The notes below the pieces were generated by a model that saw only the letters and a list, made by a program, of their open reading frames with translations, ran no database searches and was not told where the DNA came from. From positions 2,230,001 to 2,294,000 of the forward strand of contig NC_087067.1 in assembly GCF_963678635.1 (NCBI RefSeq): DNA of 64,000 nucleotides. The letters run 5' to 3'. This document shows positions 1 through 12,185 of the stretch, in pieces. The number at the start of each line of letters is the position of its first letter. The stretch's first letter is position 1. The DNA comes from Symsagittifera roscoffensis (lineage: Eukaryota > Xenacoelomorpha > Acoela > Convolutidae). Position numbers and translations under genes: made by a program.

Positions 1-709
1 CAATAAAAACACGAGACGACAGTTCAAAGCGGGCAAAAACTTGGAGCAGACGAAAATCGGACAGAGGAGTGTTTTATTATACGCGATAATTGATGATAAT
101 AGATTGATACACCACATATACAAAACACAATTTGCACCAAATATCATCTCAGCAGATCAAAAGTTACGGTGAAATGATCAGTTTCTGTCCATGTAAAAAG
201 TAGCACGTAAAAATAGCATATAATCTGGGTCAAGTTTGCTCGCAACAGATTTTTGGTAATTTTAGAAGGTCGCAAAAAATGAATTGTAGACCACCGAAGA
301 ATGAAAATGAGGAAGAAAGAGTAAAAGTGATAAGAAAAGATACAGTAAGTATCACTAGCAGATGTAACAAACTCAAACTATATCATTTATACTTCACATA
401 GTCTATGGAGGATATCATGAAAAAATCCGTTTCGACATAAGAATTTAGCAACAGGTTTTTTGAAATTTTGAAGAAAGGTCGAAACCTTCAACACGTCACC
501 ATGATACGAGCAGTCGTGTTTTTTTATTGTTATTTAAATTGAATGTGCTCTAACTTTGTTTTTATTGAGGGTTGATTCATAGAAACCAGCCCCTATTGGA
601 AAGCCTAATTAGAGTGTCTGTTACGATCGTGAATTTTAATTATCTCTGGAAATTTGAGTGTATGCAACAAAAATTTAACAATCTTGCTAAGGATTTTTTC
701 GATAATACC
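1..709. other. Unique DNA left of the satellite
   Basis: AT-rich sequence without the 88-bp repeat pattern. Apart from the doubtful exon at 266-344 I see no long reading frame, RNA gene or transposon end. Similarity to the downstream array begins near 710 with the stretch that recurs at about 2415, 4940, 7115, 8380, 9900, 12345 and 13470. Confidence 0.6.
266..344 (+). CDS. Possible internal exon of an unknown gene (doubtful)
   Basis: A 79-nt open stretch lies between a pyrimidine-rich acceptor (TTTTAG ending at 265) and a strong donor (GTAAGT at 345). In the frame that starts at 267 it reads RSQKMNCRPPKNENEEERV and then KVIRKDT, ending on a codon boundary. The charged peptide loosely recalls the first beta strand of a kinesin motor (CRPxN), but this is too short to assign. 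No partner exon is visible within the window, since satellite DNA follows. It could be a chance ORF with good splice sites. Confidence 0.2.
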
Positions 710-761
710 AGGAAAATAATATCACTAATTTTCTGGACAAAATAAAAAAACGAAAGTTGCA

Positions 762-1590
762 TTACAAAGCCAAACTCTGTGATTAGAGGATCTGAAAAAA
801 AAATGAATATTCGACAATTTGACAGTTATAGTAAATTAAACAAATTGAAAACCAATTTTGATAGTAAAATAACAAGAAACAAAATCAAAAAAAAAACTTT
901 TCCAGAATTTTTTTCAATTTTTTTTTGATTTTTTGAAATTTTTTGAAGTTTTCCAAAAAAATTTCAATTGGATCTCATCAACGTCTTTATAACAAAATAG
1001 GCAAATTGAAAAACAGTTTTTGTGGAAAATTTACAAGAAAAACCCAAAAAATGATTTTTTAAGTTTGCTTCTAATTTTTTAATCTTTTCGATACCTACCT
1101 AATAGGGCGCTAAAAACTCCCAAAATCAAATTTACTTGAAAGAATTTAAACTATTGTGGCTTAAACTAAGCATAAATAAGCTCACTTGCTCAAAATTAGA
1201 CGAAAATTCAAAACTTTCAAACCGATTTTTCTCGACACTGGGGCATTTTTTAAAATTTTTTAAATGTGATTCGAATCACGACTGCAGGGGCTTCCATATG
1301 ATATATCACTCAATCCAGTCTGATAATTATGAGTGGAAAACAAAACAAAAAAATGAAAACGCACACGAATAGAAAAATCCTCCCCAGTTTCAACTGGTCG
1401 TAACAACAATTTGTAGAAACTTTAAGCACACAAAAGTGGTCTTCTCCAATACGCTGTTTACACAAGAACAATAAAAAGAGCTGAATGCATATGGTTTCAG
1501 AGTGTTAATGAGCAACTAGAACATACACCACTTAGAACAACACAACTTACACATCTTTCTTCTGAATGTAAAATTTGAACTGCTTCTATT
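762..1590. repeat. AT-rich spacer copy A (full length)
   Basis: Full version of the spacer. Five parts can be told apart. p1 is around 804-895 (GAATATTCGACAATTTGACA). p2 is a T-rich run to about 985. p3 contains ACCTACCTAATAGGGCGC, to about 1210. p4 contains the words CTCGACACTGGG and CATATGATATATCACTC. p5 contains AAACTTTAAGCACACAAAA to the end. No coding capacity is recognised. Confidence 0.75.
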
Positions 1591-2459
1591 ACAATGTTCT
1601 GAGGATCTTATCAACAATTCCTTTTTTCTCGGAAGCATAGTTCTCATCTAAGTTCCGCTCTCTCGATTAGGTTTGCCTCAACCTGTATCTTTTAACGCGG
1701 AAGCATAGCTCTCATCTAAGTTTCGCTTCTCTCAACGTGACTTGATTCAAGCATTCTTGAAGGGTATCATTAACGTCCTTATTTTTGGTAGGAAAAATTC
1801 TCTTCTAAAACTTTTTTTGTATCTAAGGTCGCCTGAACTGAAATTGGAAGATCTCTTCAATGTCTTTGTTCTCGAATTCCCTGCTCCCATCTGAATTGCG
1901 CCTCTCTCATTTAGAGTCCACTCTACCAGTATTCGAGGATCTCATGAACCTCCTGGTTCTCGAAAAATTGCTCTCATCTAAGTGTGACATATCTCATTTA
2001 ATTTTGCCTCTACAAATTGGGAGATCTCATCAAAGCCCTTATTCCTGGAAACATAATTCTCAGCTAAGTTTCGCTTCTCTCATCTAAGTTGGCCTCTACC
2101 AGTATTGAAGGATCTTATTAACGTCTTGGTTCTCAGAAGAACAGGTATCATTTTTGTTCTAATTCTCTCAGCCTAAATTAACAACGCCAGTTTTGAAGGA
2201 TCTCATCTACAACCATATTTGCGGAAGCATGGATCTCATAAAGCTTCGCTTCTCTTGCTCAAAATCGCTTTTAACAGTATTCGAGGATCTTAACAACTTC
2301 CTGGTTCTCAAAAACATTGCTCTCATCGAAGTTCAACTTTTCTCGTTTAGGTTTGCCTCAACCACTATTGGAGGATCTCTTCAACATCTTCTTTCGCGGA
2401 AGCATAGTTCTCATCAGGAAAACAATATCACTAGTTTTCTGGACAAAATAAAAAACGAA

Positions 2460-3295
2460 AGTTGCATTACAAGGCCAAACTGTGTGATTAGAGGAGCTGA
2501 AAGAAAAAAAAGTGAATATTCGACAATTTGACAGTCATAGTAAATTAAACAAACTGAAAACCAATTTTGATAGTAAAATAACAAGAAACAAAATCAAAAA
2601 AAACTTTTCCAGAATTTTTCTCAATTTTTTTTTGGTTTTTTGAATTTTTTGAAGTTTCCCAATAAAAATTCGGTCGGATCTCATCAACGTATTTATAATA
2701 AAATAGGCAAACTGAAAAACAGTTTTTGTGAAAAATTTACAAGATAAAACCCAAAAATTTTTTTTTTTATATTTGTTTGTAATTTTTTGATCTTTTCGAT
2801 ACCTACCTAATAGGGCGCTAAAAACTCCCAAAATCTAATTTACTTAAAAGAATCTAAACTTTTGTGGCTTAAACTAAGCATAAATAAGCTCACTCGCTCA
2901 AAATTAGACGAAAAATCAAAACTTTCAAACCGGTTTTTCTCGACACTGGGACATTTAAAAAATTTTTTTTAATGTGGTTCGAGTCACGAATGTAAGGGCT
3001 TCCATATGATATATCACTCAATCCAGTCTGATGATTTTGAGTTGAAAACAAAATAAAAAAATTCAAAACGCACACGAATAGAAAAAACCTCTCCATGTTT
3101 CAACAGGTCGTAACAACAATTATGTAGAAACTTTAAGCACACAAAAGTGGTCTTCTCCAATACGCTGTTTACACAAGAACAATAAAAAGAGCTGAATGCA
3201 TATGGTTTCAGAGTGTTAATGAGCAACTAGAACATACACCACTTAGAACAACACAACTTACACATCTTTCTTCTCAATGTCAAACTTGAACTGCT
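2460..3295. repeat. AT-rich spacer copy B (full length)
   Basis: Contains parts p1 to p5 in the same order as the copy at 762-1590, with small substitutions. The next 88-bp units begin at about 3300. Confidence 0.75.
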
Positions 3296-5019
3296 TCTGT
3301 TACAATGTTTTGAGGATCTTATCAACGTTTCTTTTTTTCTCGGAAGCATAGTTCTCATCTAAGTTTAGCTTCTCTCGTCTAAGTTGACCTCTACCTGTAT
3401 TGCAGGAACTCATCAAAGTCTTCCTTCTCGGAAGCGTAGCACTCATCTAAGTTTTGCTTCTCTCACCTAAGTTTGCCACTACCACTATTGAAGGATCTCA
3501 TCAACGTCTTAACAACAATATATCGGAAGATTAGATCTGATATAAGTTTGGCTTCTTTCATGGGCGCCTCTACCAGTAATGGAGGATCTCATCAATGTCT
3601 TAATTCTCGGAAGCATAGTTGTAATCTTTTGTTTCGCTTCTCTTATTCGAGTAAGTTTGTACATGTTTTGAAAGGTATCATCAACGTTCTTATTGTTGGT
3701 AGGAAAGGTTCTGATCTAAATTTATCCTCTCTCGTCTATGATCGCCTCGATCAATATTGAAACATCTAATCAACGTTCTTTGTCTCGGAAACATAACTCT
3801 CATCCAAGTTTCGCTGCTCTTATCGAAATTCGCCTTTACCAGTAATGGAGGATCTTATCAACGTTTTTAGTTTCGCCAATATAGCTCTCAACTAAGTTCC
3901 CCTTCTCTCGATTAGGTTTGCCTCAACCAGTATTGAAGGATCTCATCAACATCTTATAACGAGGAAGCATAGCTCTCATCTAAGTTTCGCTTCTCTCATC
4001 CTGATCTGCTTCAAGCATTCTTGAAGGTTATCATCAACGTACTTATTTTGGTAGAAAAAATTCTCTTCTAAAACTTTTTTTTTGTCATCTAAGGTCACCT
4101 GGACTAAAATTGGAAGATCTGATCAACGTCAATTTCTCGGAAACACAAGCCCTCATCTAAATTTCGCTGCTCCTATCTAGTTTCGCCTCTATCAGTATTG
4201 GAGGATCTTATGAACGTCTTTAGTATCGGAAGCATAGCTCTCATCTAAGTTTCGCTTCTCTCATCTTGACTTGCTTCAAGCATTCTTGAAGGGTATCATT
4301 AACGTCCTTATTTTTGGTAGGAAAAATTCTCTTCTAAAACTTTTTTTTGCATCTAAGGTCGTCTGAACTAAAATTGGAAGATCTCATCAATGTCTTTGTT
4401 CTCGAATTCCCTGCTCCCATCGGAATTGCGCCTCTCTCATTTAGAGTCCACTCTACCAGTATTCGAGGATCTCATGAACCTCCTGGTTCTCGAAACATTG
4501 CTCTCATCTAAGTGTGACTTATCTCATTTAATTTTACCTCTACAAATAGGGAGATCTCATCAAAGCCCTTATTCCTGGAAACATAACTCTCAGCTAAGTT
4601 TTGCTTCTCTCATCTAAGTTGGCCTCTACCAGTATTGAAGGATCTTATTAACGTCTTCGTTCTCAGAAGAACAGGTATCATTTGCGTTCTAATTCTCTCA
4701 GCCTAAATTAACAACGCCAGTTTTGAAGGATCTCATCTACAACCATATTTGCGGAAGCATGGATCTCATAAAGCTTCGCTTCTCTTGCTCAAAATCGCTT
4801 TTAACAGTATTCGATGATCTTAACAACTTCCTGGTTCTCAAAAACATTGCTCTCATCGAAATTCCACTTTTCTTGTTTAGGTTTGCCTCAACCACTATTG
4901 GAGGATCTCTTCAACATCTTCTTTCGCGGAAGCATAGTTCTCATCAGGAAAATAAAATCACTAATTTTCTGGACAAAATAAAAAAACGAAAGTTGCATTA
5001 CAACGCCAAACTGTGTGAT

Positions 5020-5610
5020 TAGAAGATCTGAAAAAAAAATGAATATTCGACAATTTGACAGTCATAGTAAATTAAACAAATTGAAAACCAATTTTGATAG
5101 TAAAATAACAAGAAACAAAATAAAAAAAAAATTTTCAGAATTTTTTTCAATTTTTTTTTGATTTTTTGAAATTTTTTGAAGTTTTCCAAAAAAATTTCAT
5201 TCGGATCTCATCAACGTCTCATCAAAAACTTTCAAACCGGTTTTTCTCGACACTGGGACATTTAAAATTTTTTTTTAATGTGGTTCGAGTCACGAATGTA
5301 AGGGCTTCCATATGATATATCACTCAATCCAGTCTGATGATTATGAGTTGGAAACAAAATAAAAAAATTCAAAACGCACACGAATAGAAAAAACCTCTCC
5401 ATGTTTCAACTGGTCGTAACAACAATTTTATAGAAACTTTAAGCACACAAAATCGGTCTTCTCCAATACGCTATTTACTCGAGAACATTAAGAAGAGCTG
5501 AATGCATATGGTTTCAGAGTGTAAATGAGCAACTAGAATATACACCACTCAGAACAACACAATTTACACATCTTTCTTCTCAATGTCAAATTTGAACTGC
5601 TTCTGTTACA
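5020..5610. repeat. AT-rich spacer copy C (p3 deleted)
   Basis: p1 and p2 run directly into p4 at about 5218, where GGATCTCATCAACGTCTCATC joins the CTCGACACTGGGAC part. The central TACCTAATAGGGCGC part is missing. The same junction occurs at about 8650 and 10165, so it arose once and was spread by array turnover. Confidence 0.75.
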
Positions 5611-7194
5611 ATGTTTTGAGGATCTTATCAACGTTTCTTTTTTTCTCGGAAGCATAGTTCTCATCTAAGTTTAGCTTCTCTCGTCTAAGTTGACCTCTAC
5701 CTGTATTGCAGGAACTCATCAAAGTCTTCCTTCTCGGAAGCGTAGCACTCATCTAAGTTTTGCTTCTCTCACCTAAGTTTGCCACTACCACTATTGAAGG
5801 ATCTCATCAACGTCTTCATTCTCGGAAGTATAGCGCTCATCTAAAAGTTGCGTCAAAATTGGACTAAAATTGGAAGATCTGATCAACGTCAATTTCTCGG
5901 AAGCACAAGCCCTCATCTAAGTTTCGCTGCTCCTATCTAATTTCGCCTCTATCAGTATTGGAGGATCTTATGAACGTCCTTAGTATCGGAAGCATAGCTC
6001 TCATCTAATGTTCACTTCTCTCATCAAAACTTGTTTCTACCATTATTGAAGAGTATCATCGACGTCCATATTCTCGGAAGATTAGATCTGAACTAAGTTT
6101 GGCTTCTTTCATGGGCGTCTTTACCAGTAATGGAGGATCTCATCAACGTCTTAATTCACGGAAGCATGGTTGTAATCTTTTGTTTCGCTTCTCTTATCCG
6201 AGTAAGTTTGTACATGTTTTGAAAGGTATCATCAACGTTCTTATTGTTGGTAGGAAAGGTTCTGATCTAAATTTATCTTCTCCCGTCTAAGATCGCCTCG
6301 ATCAATATTGGAACATCTAATCAACGTTCTTTGTCTCGGAAACAAAGCTCTCATCCAAGTTTCGCTGCTCTTATCGAAATTCGCCTTTACCAGTAATGGA
6401 GGATCTCTCATCTAAGTTTCGCTTCTCTCATCTTGACTTGCTTCAAGCATTCTTGAAGGGTATCATTAACGTCCTTATTTTTGGTAGGAAAAATTCTCTT
6501 CTAAAACTTTTTTTTTGCATCTAAGGTCGCCTGAACTAAAATTGAAAGATCTCATCTATGTCTTTGTTCTCGAATTCCCTGCTCCCATCTGAATTGCGCC
6601 TCTCTCATTTAGAGTCCACTCTACCAGTGTTCGAGGATCTCATGAACCTCCTGGTTCTCGAAACATTGCTCACATCTAAGTGTGACTTAGCTCATTTAAT
6701 TTTGCCTCTACAAATTGGGAGATCTCATCAAAGCCCTTATTCCTGGAAACATAACTCTCAGCTAAGTTTCGCTTCTCTCATCTAAGTTGGCCTCTACCAG
6801 TATTGAAGGATCTTATTAACGTCTTCGTTCTCAGAAGAACAGGTATCATTTGCGTTCTAATTCTCTCAGCCTAAATTAACAACGCCAGTTTTGAAGGATC
6901 TCATCTACAACCATATTTGCGGAAGCATGGATCTCATAAAGATTCGCTTCTCTTGCTCAAAATCGCTTTTAACAGTTTTCGAGGATCTTAACAACTTCCT
7001 GGTTCTCAAAAACATTGCTCTCATCGAAGTTCCACTTTTCTCGTTTAGGTTTGCCTCAACCACTATTGGAGGATCTCTTCAACATCTTCTTTCGCGGAAG
7101 CATAGTTCTCATCAGGAAAATAAAATCACTAATTTTCTGGACAAAACAAAAAAAGGAAAGTTGCATTACAAGGCCAAACTGTGTGATTAGAGGA

Positions 7195-7490
7195 TCTGAA
7201 AAAAAATGAATAATCGAAAATTTGACAGTCATAGTAAATTAAACAAATTGAAAACCAATTTTGATAGTAAAATAACAAGAAACAAAATCAAAAAAAAAAT
7301 TTTCCAGAACTTTATAGAAACTTTAAGCACACAAAAGTGGTCTTCTCCAATACTCTATTTACTCGAGAACATTAAGAAGAGCTGAATGCATATGGTTTGA
7401 GAGTGTAAATGAGCAACTAGAATATACACCACTCAGAACAACACAACTTACACATCTTTCTTCTCAATGTCAAATTTGAACTGCTTCTGT
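7195..7490. repeat. AT-rich spacer copy D (p2-p4 deleted)
   Basis: p1 (from about 7205) joins p5 directly at about 7310 (CCAGAACTTTATAGAAACTTT). The same short form recurs at 12425-12715, though its exact junction differs slightly. Confidence 0.7.
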
Positions 7491-8449
7491 TACAATGTTT
7501 TGAGGATCTGATCAACGTTTCTTTTTTTCTCGGAAGCATAGTTCTCATCTTAGTTTAGCTTCTCTCGTCTAAGTTGACCTCTACCTGTATTGCAGGAACT
7601 CATCAAAGTCTTCCTTCTCGGAAGCGTAGCACTCATCTAAGTTTTGCTTCTCTCACCTAAGTTTGCCACTACCACTATTGTAGGATCTCATCAACGTCTT
7701 CATTCTCGGAAGTATAGCGCTCATCTAAAAGTTGCGTCAAAATTGGATGATCTTATCGCTGTGTTTTTTCTCGCACGCTTCTCTAGTTTGAATTTGCCTC
7801 TACAAAAATTTGAAGGGTCTTATGAAAATCTTCTTTCCCTGAAGTATAGCTCTCATCTAATGTTCACTTCTCTCATCAAAACTTGTTTCTACCATTATTG
7901 AAGAGTATCATCAACGTCCATATTCTCGGAAGATTCGATCTGATCTAAGTTTGGCTTCTTTCATGGGCGCCTCTACCAGTAATGGAGGATCTCATCAACG
8001 TCTTAATTCTCGGAAGCATAGTTGTAATCTTTTGTTTCGCTTCTCTTATTCGAGTAAGTTTGTACATGTTTTGAAAGGTATCATCAACGTTCTTATTGTT
8101 GGTAGGAAAGGTTCTGATCTAAATTTATCCTCTCTCGTCTAAGATTGCCTCGATCAATATTGAAACATCTAATCGACGTTCTTTGTCTCGGAAACATAAC
8201 TCTCATCCAAGTTTCGCTGCTCTTATCGAAATTCGCCTTTACCAGTAATGGAGGATCTTATCAACGTTTTTAGTTTCGCCAGCATAGCTCTCAACTAAGT
8301 TCCCCTTCTCTCGATTAGGATTGCCTCAACCAGTATTGAAGGATCTCTTCAACATCTTCTTTCGCGGAAGCATAGTTCTCATCAGGAAAATAAAATCACT
8401 AATTTTCTAGACAAAATAAAAAAACGAAAGTTGCATTACAACGCCAAAC

Positions 8450-9055
8450 TGTGTGATGAGAAGATCTTAAAAAAAATGAATATTCGACAATTTGACAGTG
8501 ATAGTAAATTAAACAAATTGAAAACCAATTTTGATAGTAAAATAACAAGAAACAAAATCAAAAAAAAATTTTCAGAATTTTTTTCAATTTTTTTTTTGAT
8601 TTTTTGAAATTTTTTGAAGTTTTCCAAAAAAATTTCATTCGGATCTCATCAACGTCTCATCAAAAACTTTCAAACCGGTTTTTCTCGACACTGGGACATT
8701 TAAAATTTTTTTTTAATGTGGTTCGAGTCACGAATGTAAGGGCTTCCATATGATATATCACTCAATCCAGTCTGATGATTATGAGTTGAAAACAAAATAA
8801 AAAAATTCAAAACGTACACGAATAGACAAAAACCTCTCCATGTTTCAACTGGTCGTAACAACAATTTTATAGAAACTTTAAGCACACAAAAGTGGTCTTC
8901 TCCAATACGCTATTTACTCGAGAACATTAAGAAGAGCTGAATGCATATGGTTTCAGAGTGTAAATGATTAACTAGAATATACACCACTCAGAACAACACA
9001 ACTTACACATCTTTCTTCTCAATGTCAAATTTGAACTGCTTCTGTTACAATGTTT
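8450..9055. repeat. AT-rich spacer copy E (p3 deleted)
   Basis: Same internal deletion as the copy at 5020-5610. It is preceded by a shortened run of 88-bp units (8330-8390) that joins two different unit types, a likely unequal-crossover junction. Confidence 0.7.
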
Positions 9056-9969
9056 TGAGGATCTTATCAACGTTTCTTTTTTTCTTGGAAGCATAGTTCT
9101 CATCCAAGTTTCGCTGCTCTTATCGAAATTCGCCTTTACCAGTAATGGAGGATCTTATCAACGTCTTTAGTTTCGCCAGCATAGCTCTCAACTAAGTTCC
9201 CCTTCTCTCGATTAGGTTTGCCTCAACCAGTATTGAAGGATCTCATCAACATCTTATAACGAGGAAGCATAGCTCTCATCTAAGTTTTGCTTCTCTCATC
9301 CTGACCTGCTTCAAGCATTCTTGGAGGGTTTCATCAACGTACTTATTTTTGGTGAAAAAAACTCTCTTCTAAAACTATTTTTTTTGTCATCTAAGGTCAC
9401 CTGGACTAAAATTGGAGGATCTGATTAACGTCAAATTCTCGGAAACACAAGTCCTCATCTAAGTTTCGCTGCTCTTATCTAATTTCGCCTCTATCAATAT
9501 TGGAGGATCTTATGAACGTCTTTATTATCGGAAACATAATTCTCAGCTAAGTTTCGCTTCTCTCATCTAAGTTGGCCTCTACCAGTATTGAAGGATCTTA
9601 TTAACGTCTTCGTTCTCAGAAGAACAGGTATCATTTTTGTTCTAATTCTCTCAGCCTAAATTAACAACGCCAGTTTTGAAGGATCTCATCTACAACCATA
9701 TTTGCGAAAGCATGGATCTCATAAAGCTTCGCTTCTCTTGCTCAAAATCGCTTTTAACAGTATTCGAGGATCTTAACAACTTCCTGGTTCTCAAAAACAT
9801 TGCTCTCATCGAAGTTCCACTTTTCTCGTTTAGGTTTGCCTCAACCACTATTGGAGGATCTCTTCAACATCTTCTTTCGCGGAAGCATAGTTCTCATCAG
9901 GAAAATAAAATCACTAATTTTCTGGACAAAATAAAAAAACGAAAGTTGCATTACAACGCCAAACTGTGT

Positions 9970-10560
9970 GATTAGAAGATCTGAAAAAAAATGAATATTC
10001 GACAATTTGACAGTCATAGTAAATTAAACAAATTGAAAACCAATTTTGATAGTAAAATAACAAGAAACAAAATCAAAAAAAAATTTTCAGAATTTTTTCA
10101 ATTTTTTTTTGATTTTTTGAAATTTTTTGAAGTTTTCCAAAAAAATTTCATTCGGATCTCATCAGCGTCTCATCAAAAACTTTCAAACCGGTTTTTCTCG
10201 ACACTGGGACATTTAAAAAAATTTTTTTAATGTGGTTCGAGTCACGAATGTAAGGGCTTCCATATGATATATCACTCAATCCAGTCTGATGATTATGAGT
10301 TGAAAACAAAATAAAAAAATTCAAAACAAACAAGAATAGAAAAAACCTCTCCATGTTTCAACTGGTCGTAACAACAATTTTATAGAAACTTTAAGCACAC
10401 AAAAGTGGTTTTCTCCAATACGCTATTTACTCGAGAACATTAAGAAGAGCTGAATGCATATGGTTTCAGAGTGTAAATGAGCAACTAGAATATACACCAC
10501 TCAGAACAACACAACTTACACATCTTTCTTCTCAATGTCAAATTTGAACTGCTTCTGTTA
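9970..10560. repeat. AT-rich spacer copy F (p3 deleted)
   Basis: Same form as the copies at 5020 and 8450. Followed by 88-bp units from about 10565. Confidence 0.7.
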
Positions 10561-11682
10561 CAATGTTTTGAGGATCTTATCAACGTTTCTTTTTTTCTCG
10601 GAAGCATAGTTCTCATCTAAGTTTAGCTTCTCTCGTCTAAGTTGACCTCTACCTGTATTGCAGGAACTCATCAAAGTCTTCCTTCTCGGAAGCGTAGCAC
10701 TCATCTAAGTTTTGCTTCTCTCACCTAAGTTTGCCACTACCACTATTGAAGGATCTCATCAACGTCTTCATTCTCGGAAGTATAGCGCTCATCTAAAAGT
10801 TGCGTCAATATTGGAGGATCTTATCGCTGTCTCTTTTCTCGCACGCTTCTCTAGTTTGAATTTGCCTCTACAAAAATTTGAAGGGTCTTATAAAAATCTT
10901 CTTTCTCTGAAGCATAGCTCTCATCTAATCTAATGTTCACTTCTCTCATCAAAACTTGTTTCTACCATTATTGAAGAGTATCATCAACGTCCATATTCTC
11001 GGAAAATTAGATCTGATCTAAGTTTGGCTTCTTTCATGGGCGCCTCCACCAGTAATGGAGGATCTCATTAACGTCTTAATTCTCGGAAGCATAGTTGTAA
11101 TTTTGTGTTTCGCTTCTCTTATCCGAGTAAGTTTGTACATGTTTTGAAAGGTATCATCAACGTTCTTATTGTTGGTAGGAAAGGTTCTGATCTAAATTTA
11201 TCCTCTCTCGTCTAAGATCGCCTCGATCAATATTGGAACATCTAATCAACGTTCTTTGTCTCGGAAACATAGCTCTCATCCAAGTTTCCCTGCTCCTATC
11301 GAAATTCGCCTTTACCAGTAATGGAGGATCTTATCAACGTTTTTAGTTTCGCCAGGATAGCTCTCAACTAAGTTCCCCTTCTCTCGATTAGGTTTGGCTC
11401 AACCAGTATTGAAGGATCTCATCAACATCTTATAACGAGGAAGCATAGCTCTCATCTAAGTTTCGCTTCTCTCATCCTGACCTGCTTCAAGCATTCTTGA
11501 AGGGTGTCATTAACGTCCTTATTTTTGGTAGGAAAAATTCTCTTCTAAAACTTTTTTTTTGCATCTAAGGTCGCCTGAACTAAAATTGAAAGATCTCATC
11601 TATGTCTTTGTTCTCGAATTCCCTGCTCCCATCTGAATTGCGCCTCTCTCATTTAGAGTCCACTCTACCAGTGTTCGAGGAT

Positions 11683-11901
11683 GAGAACTAAACTTCCGCA
11701 AAAGAAGATGATAATGAGATCCCCAATGGTGGTTGAGGCAAACCTAAACGAGAAAAGTGGAACTTCGATGAGAGCAATGTTTTCGAAAATCAGGAAGTTG
11801 TTAAGATCCTCGAATACTAGTAAAAGCGATTTTGGGCAAGAGAAGCGAAGCTTAATGAGAACCATGCTTCCGCAAATATGGTTGTAGATGAGATCCTTCA
11901 T
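11683..11901 (-). repeat. Inverted satellite block
   Basis: About 219 bp of satellite in reverse orientation. Its reverse complement matches 15085-15305 almost base for base; I see one single-base deletion and one or two substitutions. That region lies some 3.4 kb downstream in direct orientation. The left junction is within GAGGATGAGAAC. The right end abuts a G-rich run at 11902. It is probably an inverted duplication or template-switch product, and recent given the identity. Confidence 0.8.
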
Positions 11902-12185
11902 TACGGGGGGATTGGGGGGGGGAGAGATTGCTCAATTGATCCGTTAAACAGACTCTTTTTGAACTGCGATCACTTATCCGGAAGTACAATGGAAATGAAC
12001 TGGAACGTAGCCAACCAGTAGACCAGCTTATCCCTTTGTACATGGCGGATACAGAACTAGCGATCAAGCTAGCGTTAAAAATGGTCAAATAATTCCATAT
12101 TTTAGCGTTCAAAAAAGTGTGCTCAATCTGAATTCCCGAAATATTAAGTGACAGAAAGATGAAAAATTTTGGGAAAAAATGGTCT
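11902..12185. other. Unique insert between satellite blocks
   Basis: About 280 bp with no satellite similarity. It starts with a G-rich run (GGGGGG and GGGGGGGG separated by ATT, 11907-11925), and satellite resumes at about 12186. No long open frame on either strand has recognisable content, and I see no terminal repeats or target duplication. It sits exactly beside the inverted block, so both probably came from one rearrangement that brought in filler DNA. Confidence 0.55.

Larger units (their letters stand above)
710..11682. repeat. 88-bp satellite with AT-rich spacers, higher-order repeats (left block)
   Basis: Degenerate tandem units of about 88 bp. For example, the word CGGAAGC(A/G)TA at 3341 recurs at 3429. 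Each unit carries GGAAGCATAG, two copies of CTCTCATCTAAGTT, a CCTCTACCAGTATTGG block and GGATCTCATCAACGTCTT. Units are grouped with an AT-rich spacer into higher-order repeats: homologous points lie at 1860, 4390 and 6558, and at 2193, 4723, 6891, 9676 and 13250, so the period varies between about 2.2 and 3.6 kb. Because 88 is not a multiple of 3, the short open frames seen here shift frame at every unit and are not genes. This looks like a heterochromatic satellite evolving by unequal crossover. Confidence 0.9.

Noticed and set aside
1680-1760. Hammerhead-ribozyme-like words on the minus strand (GATGAG...CGAAAC)
   Set aside because: The invariant CUGAUGA is not met, and the would-be stem II has one base pair. 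I found no complete core in the units inspected.
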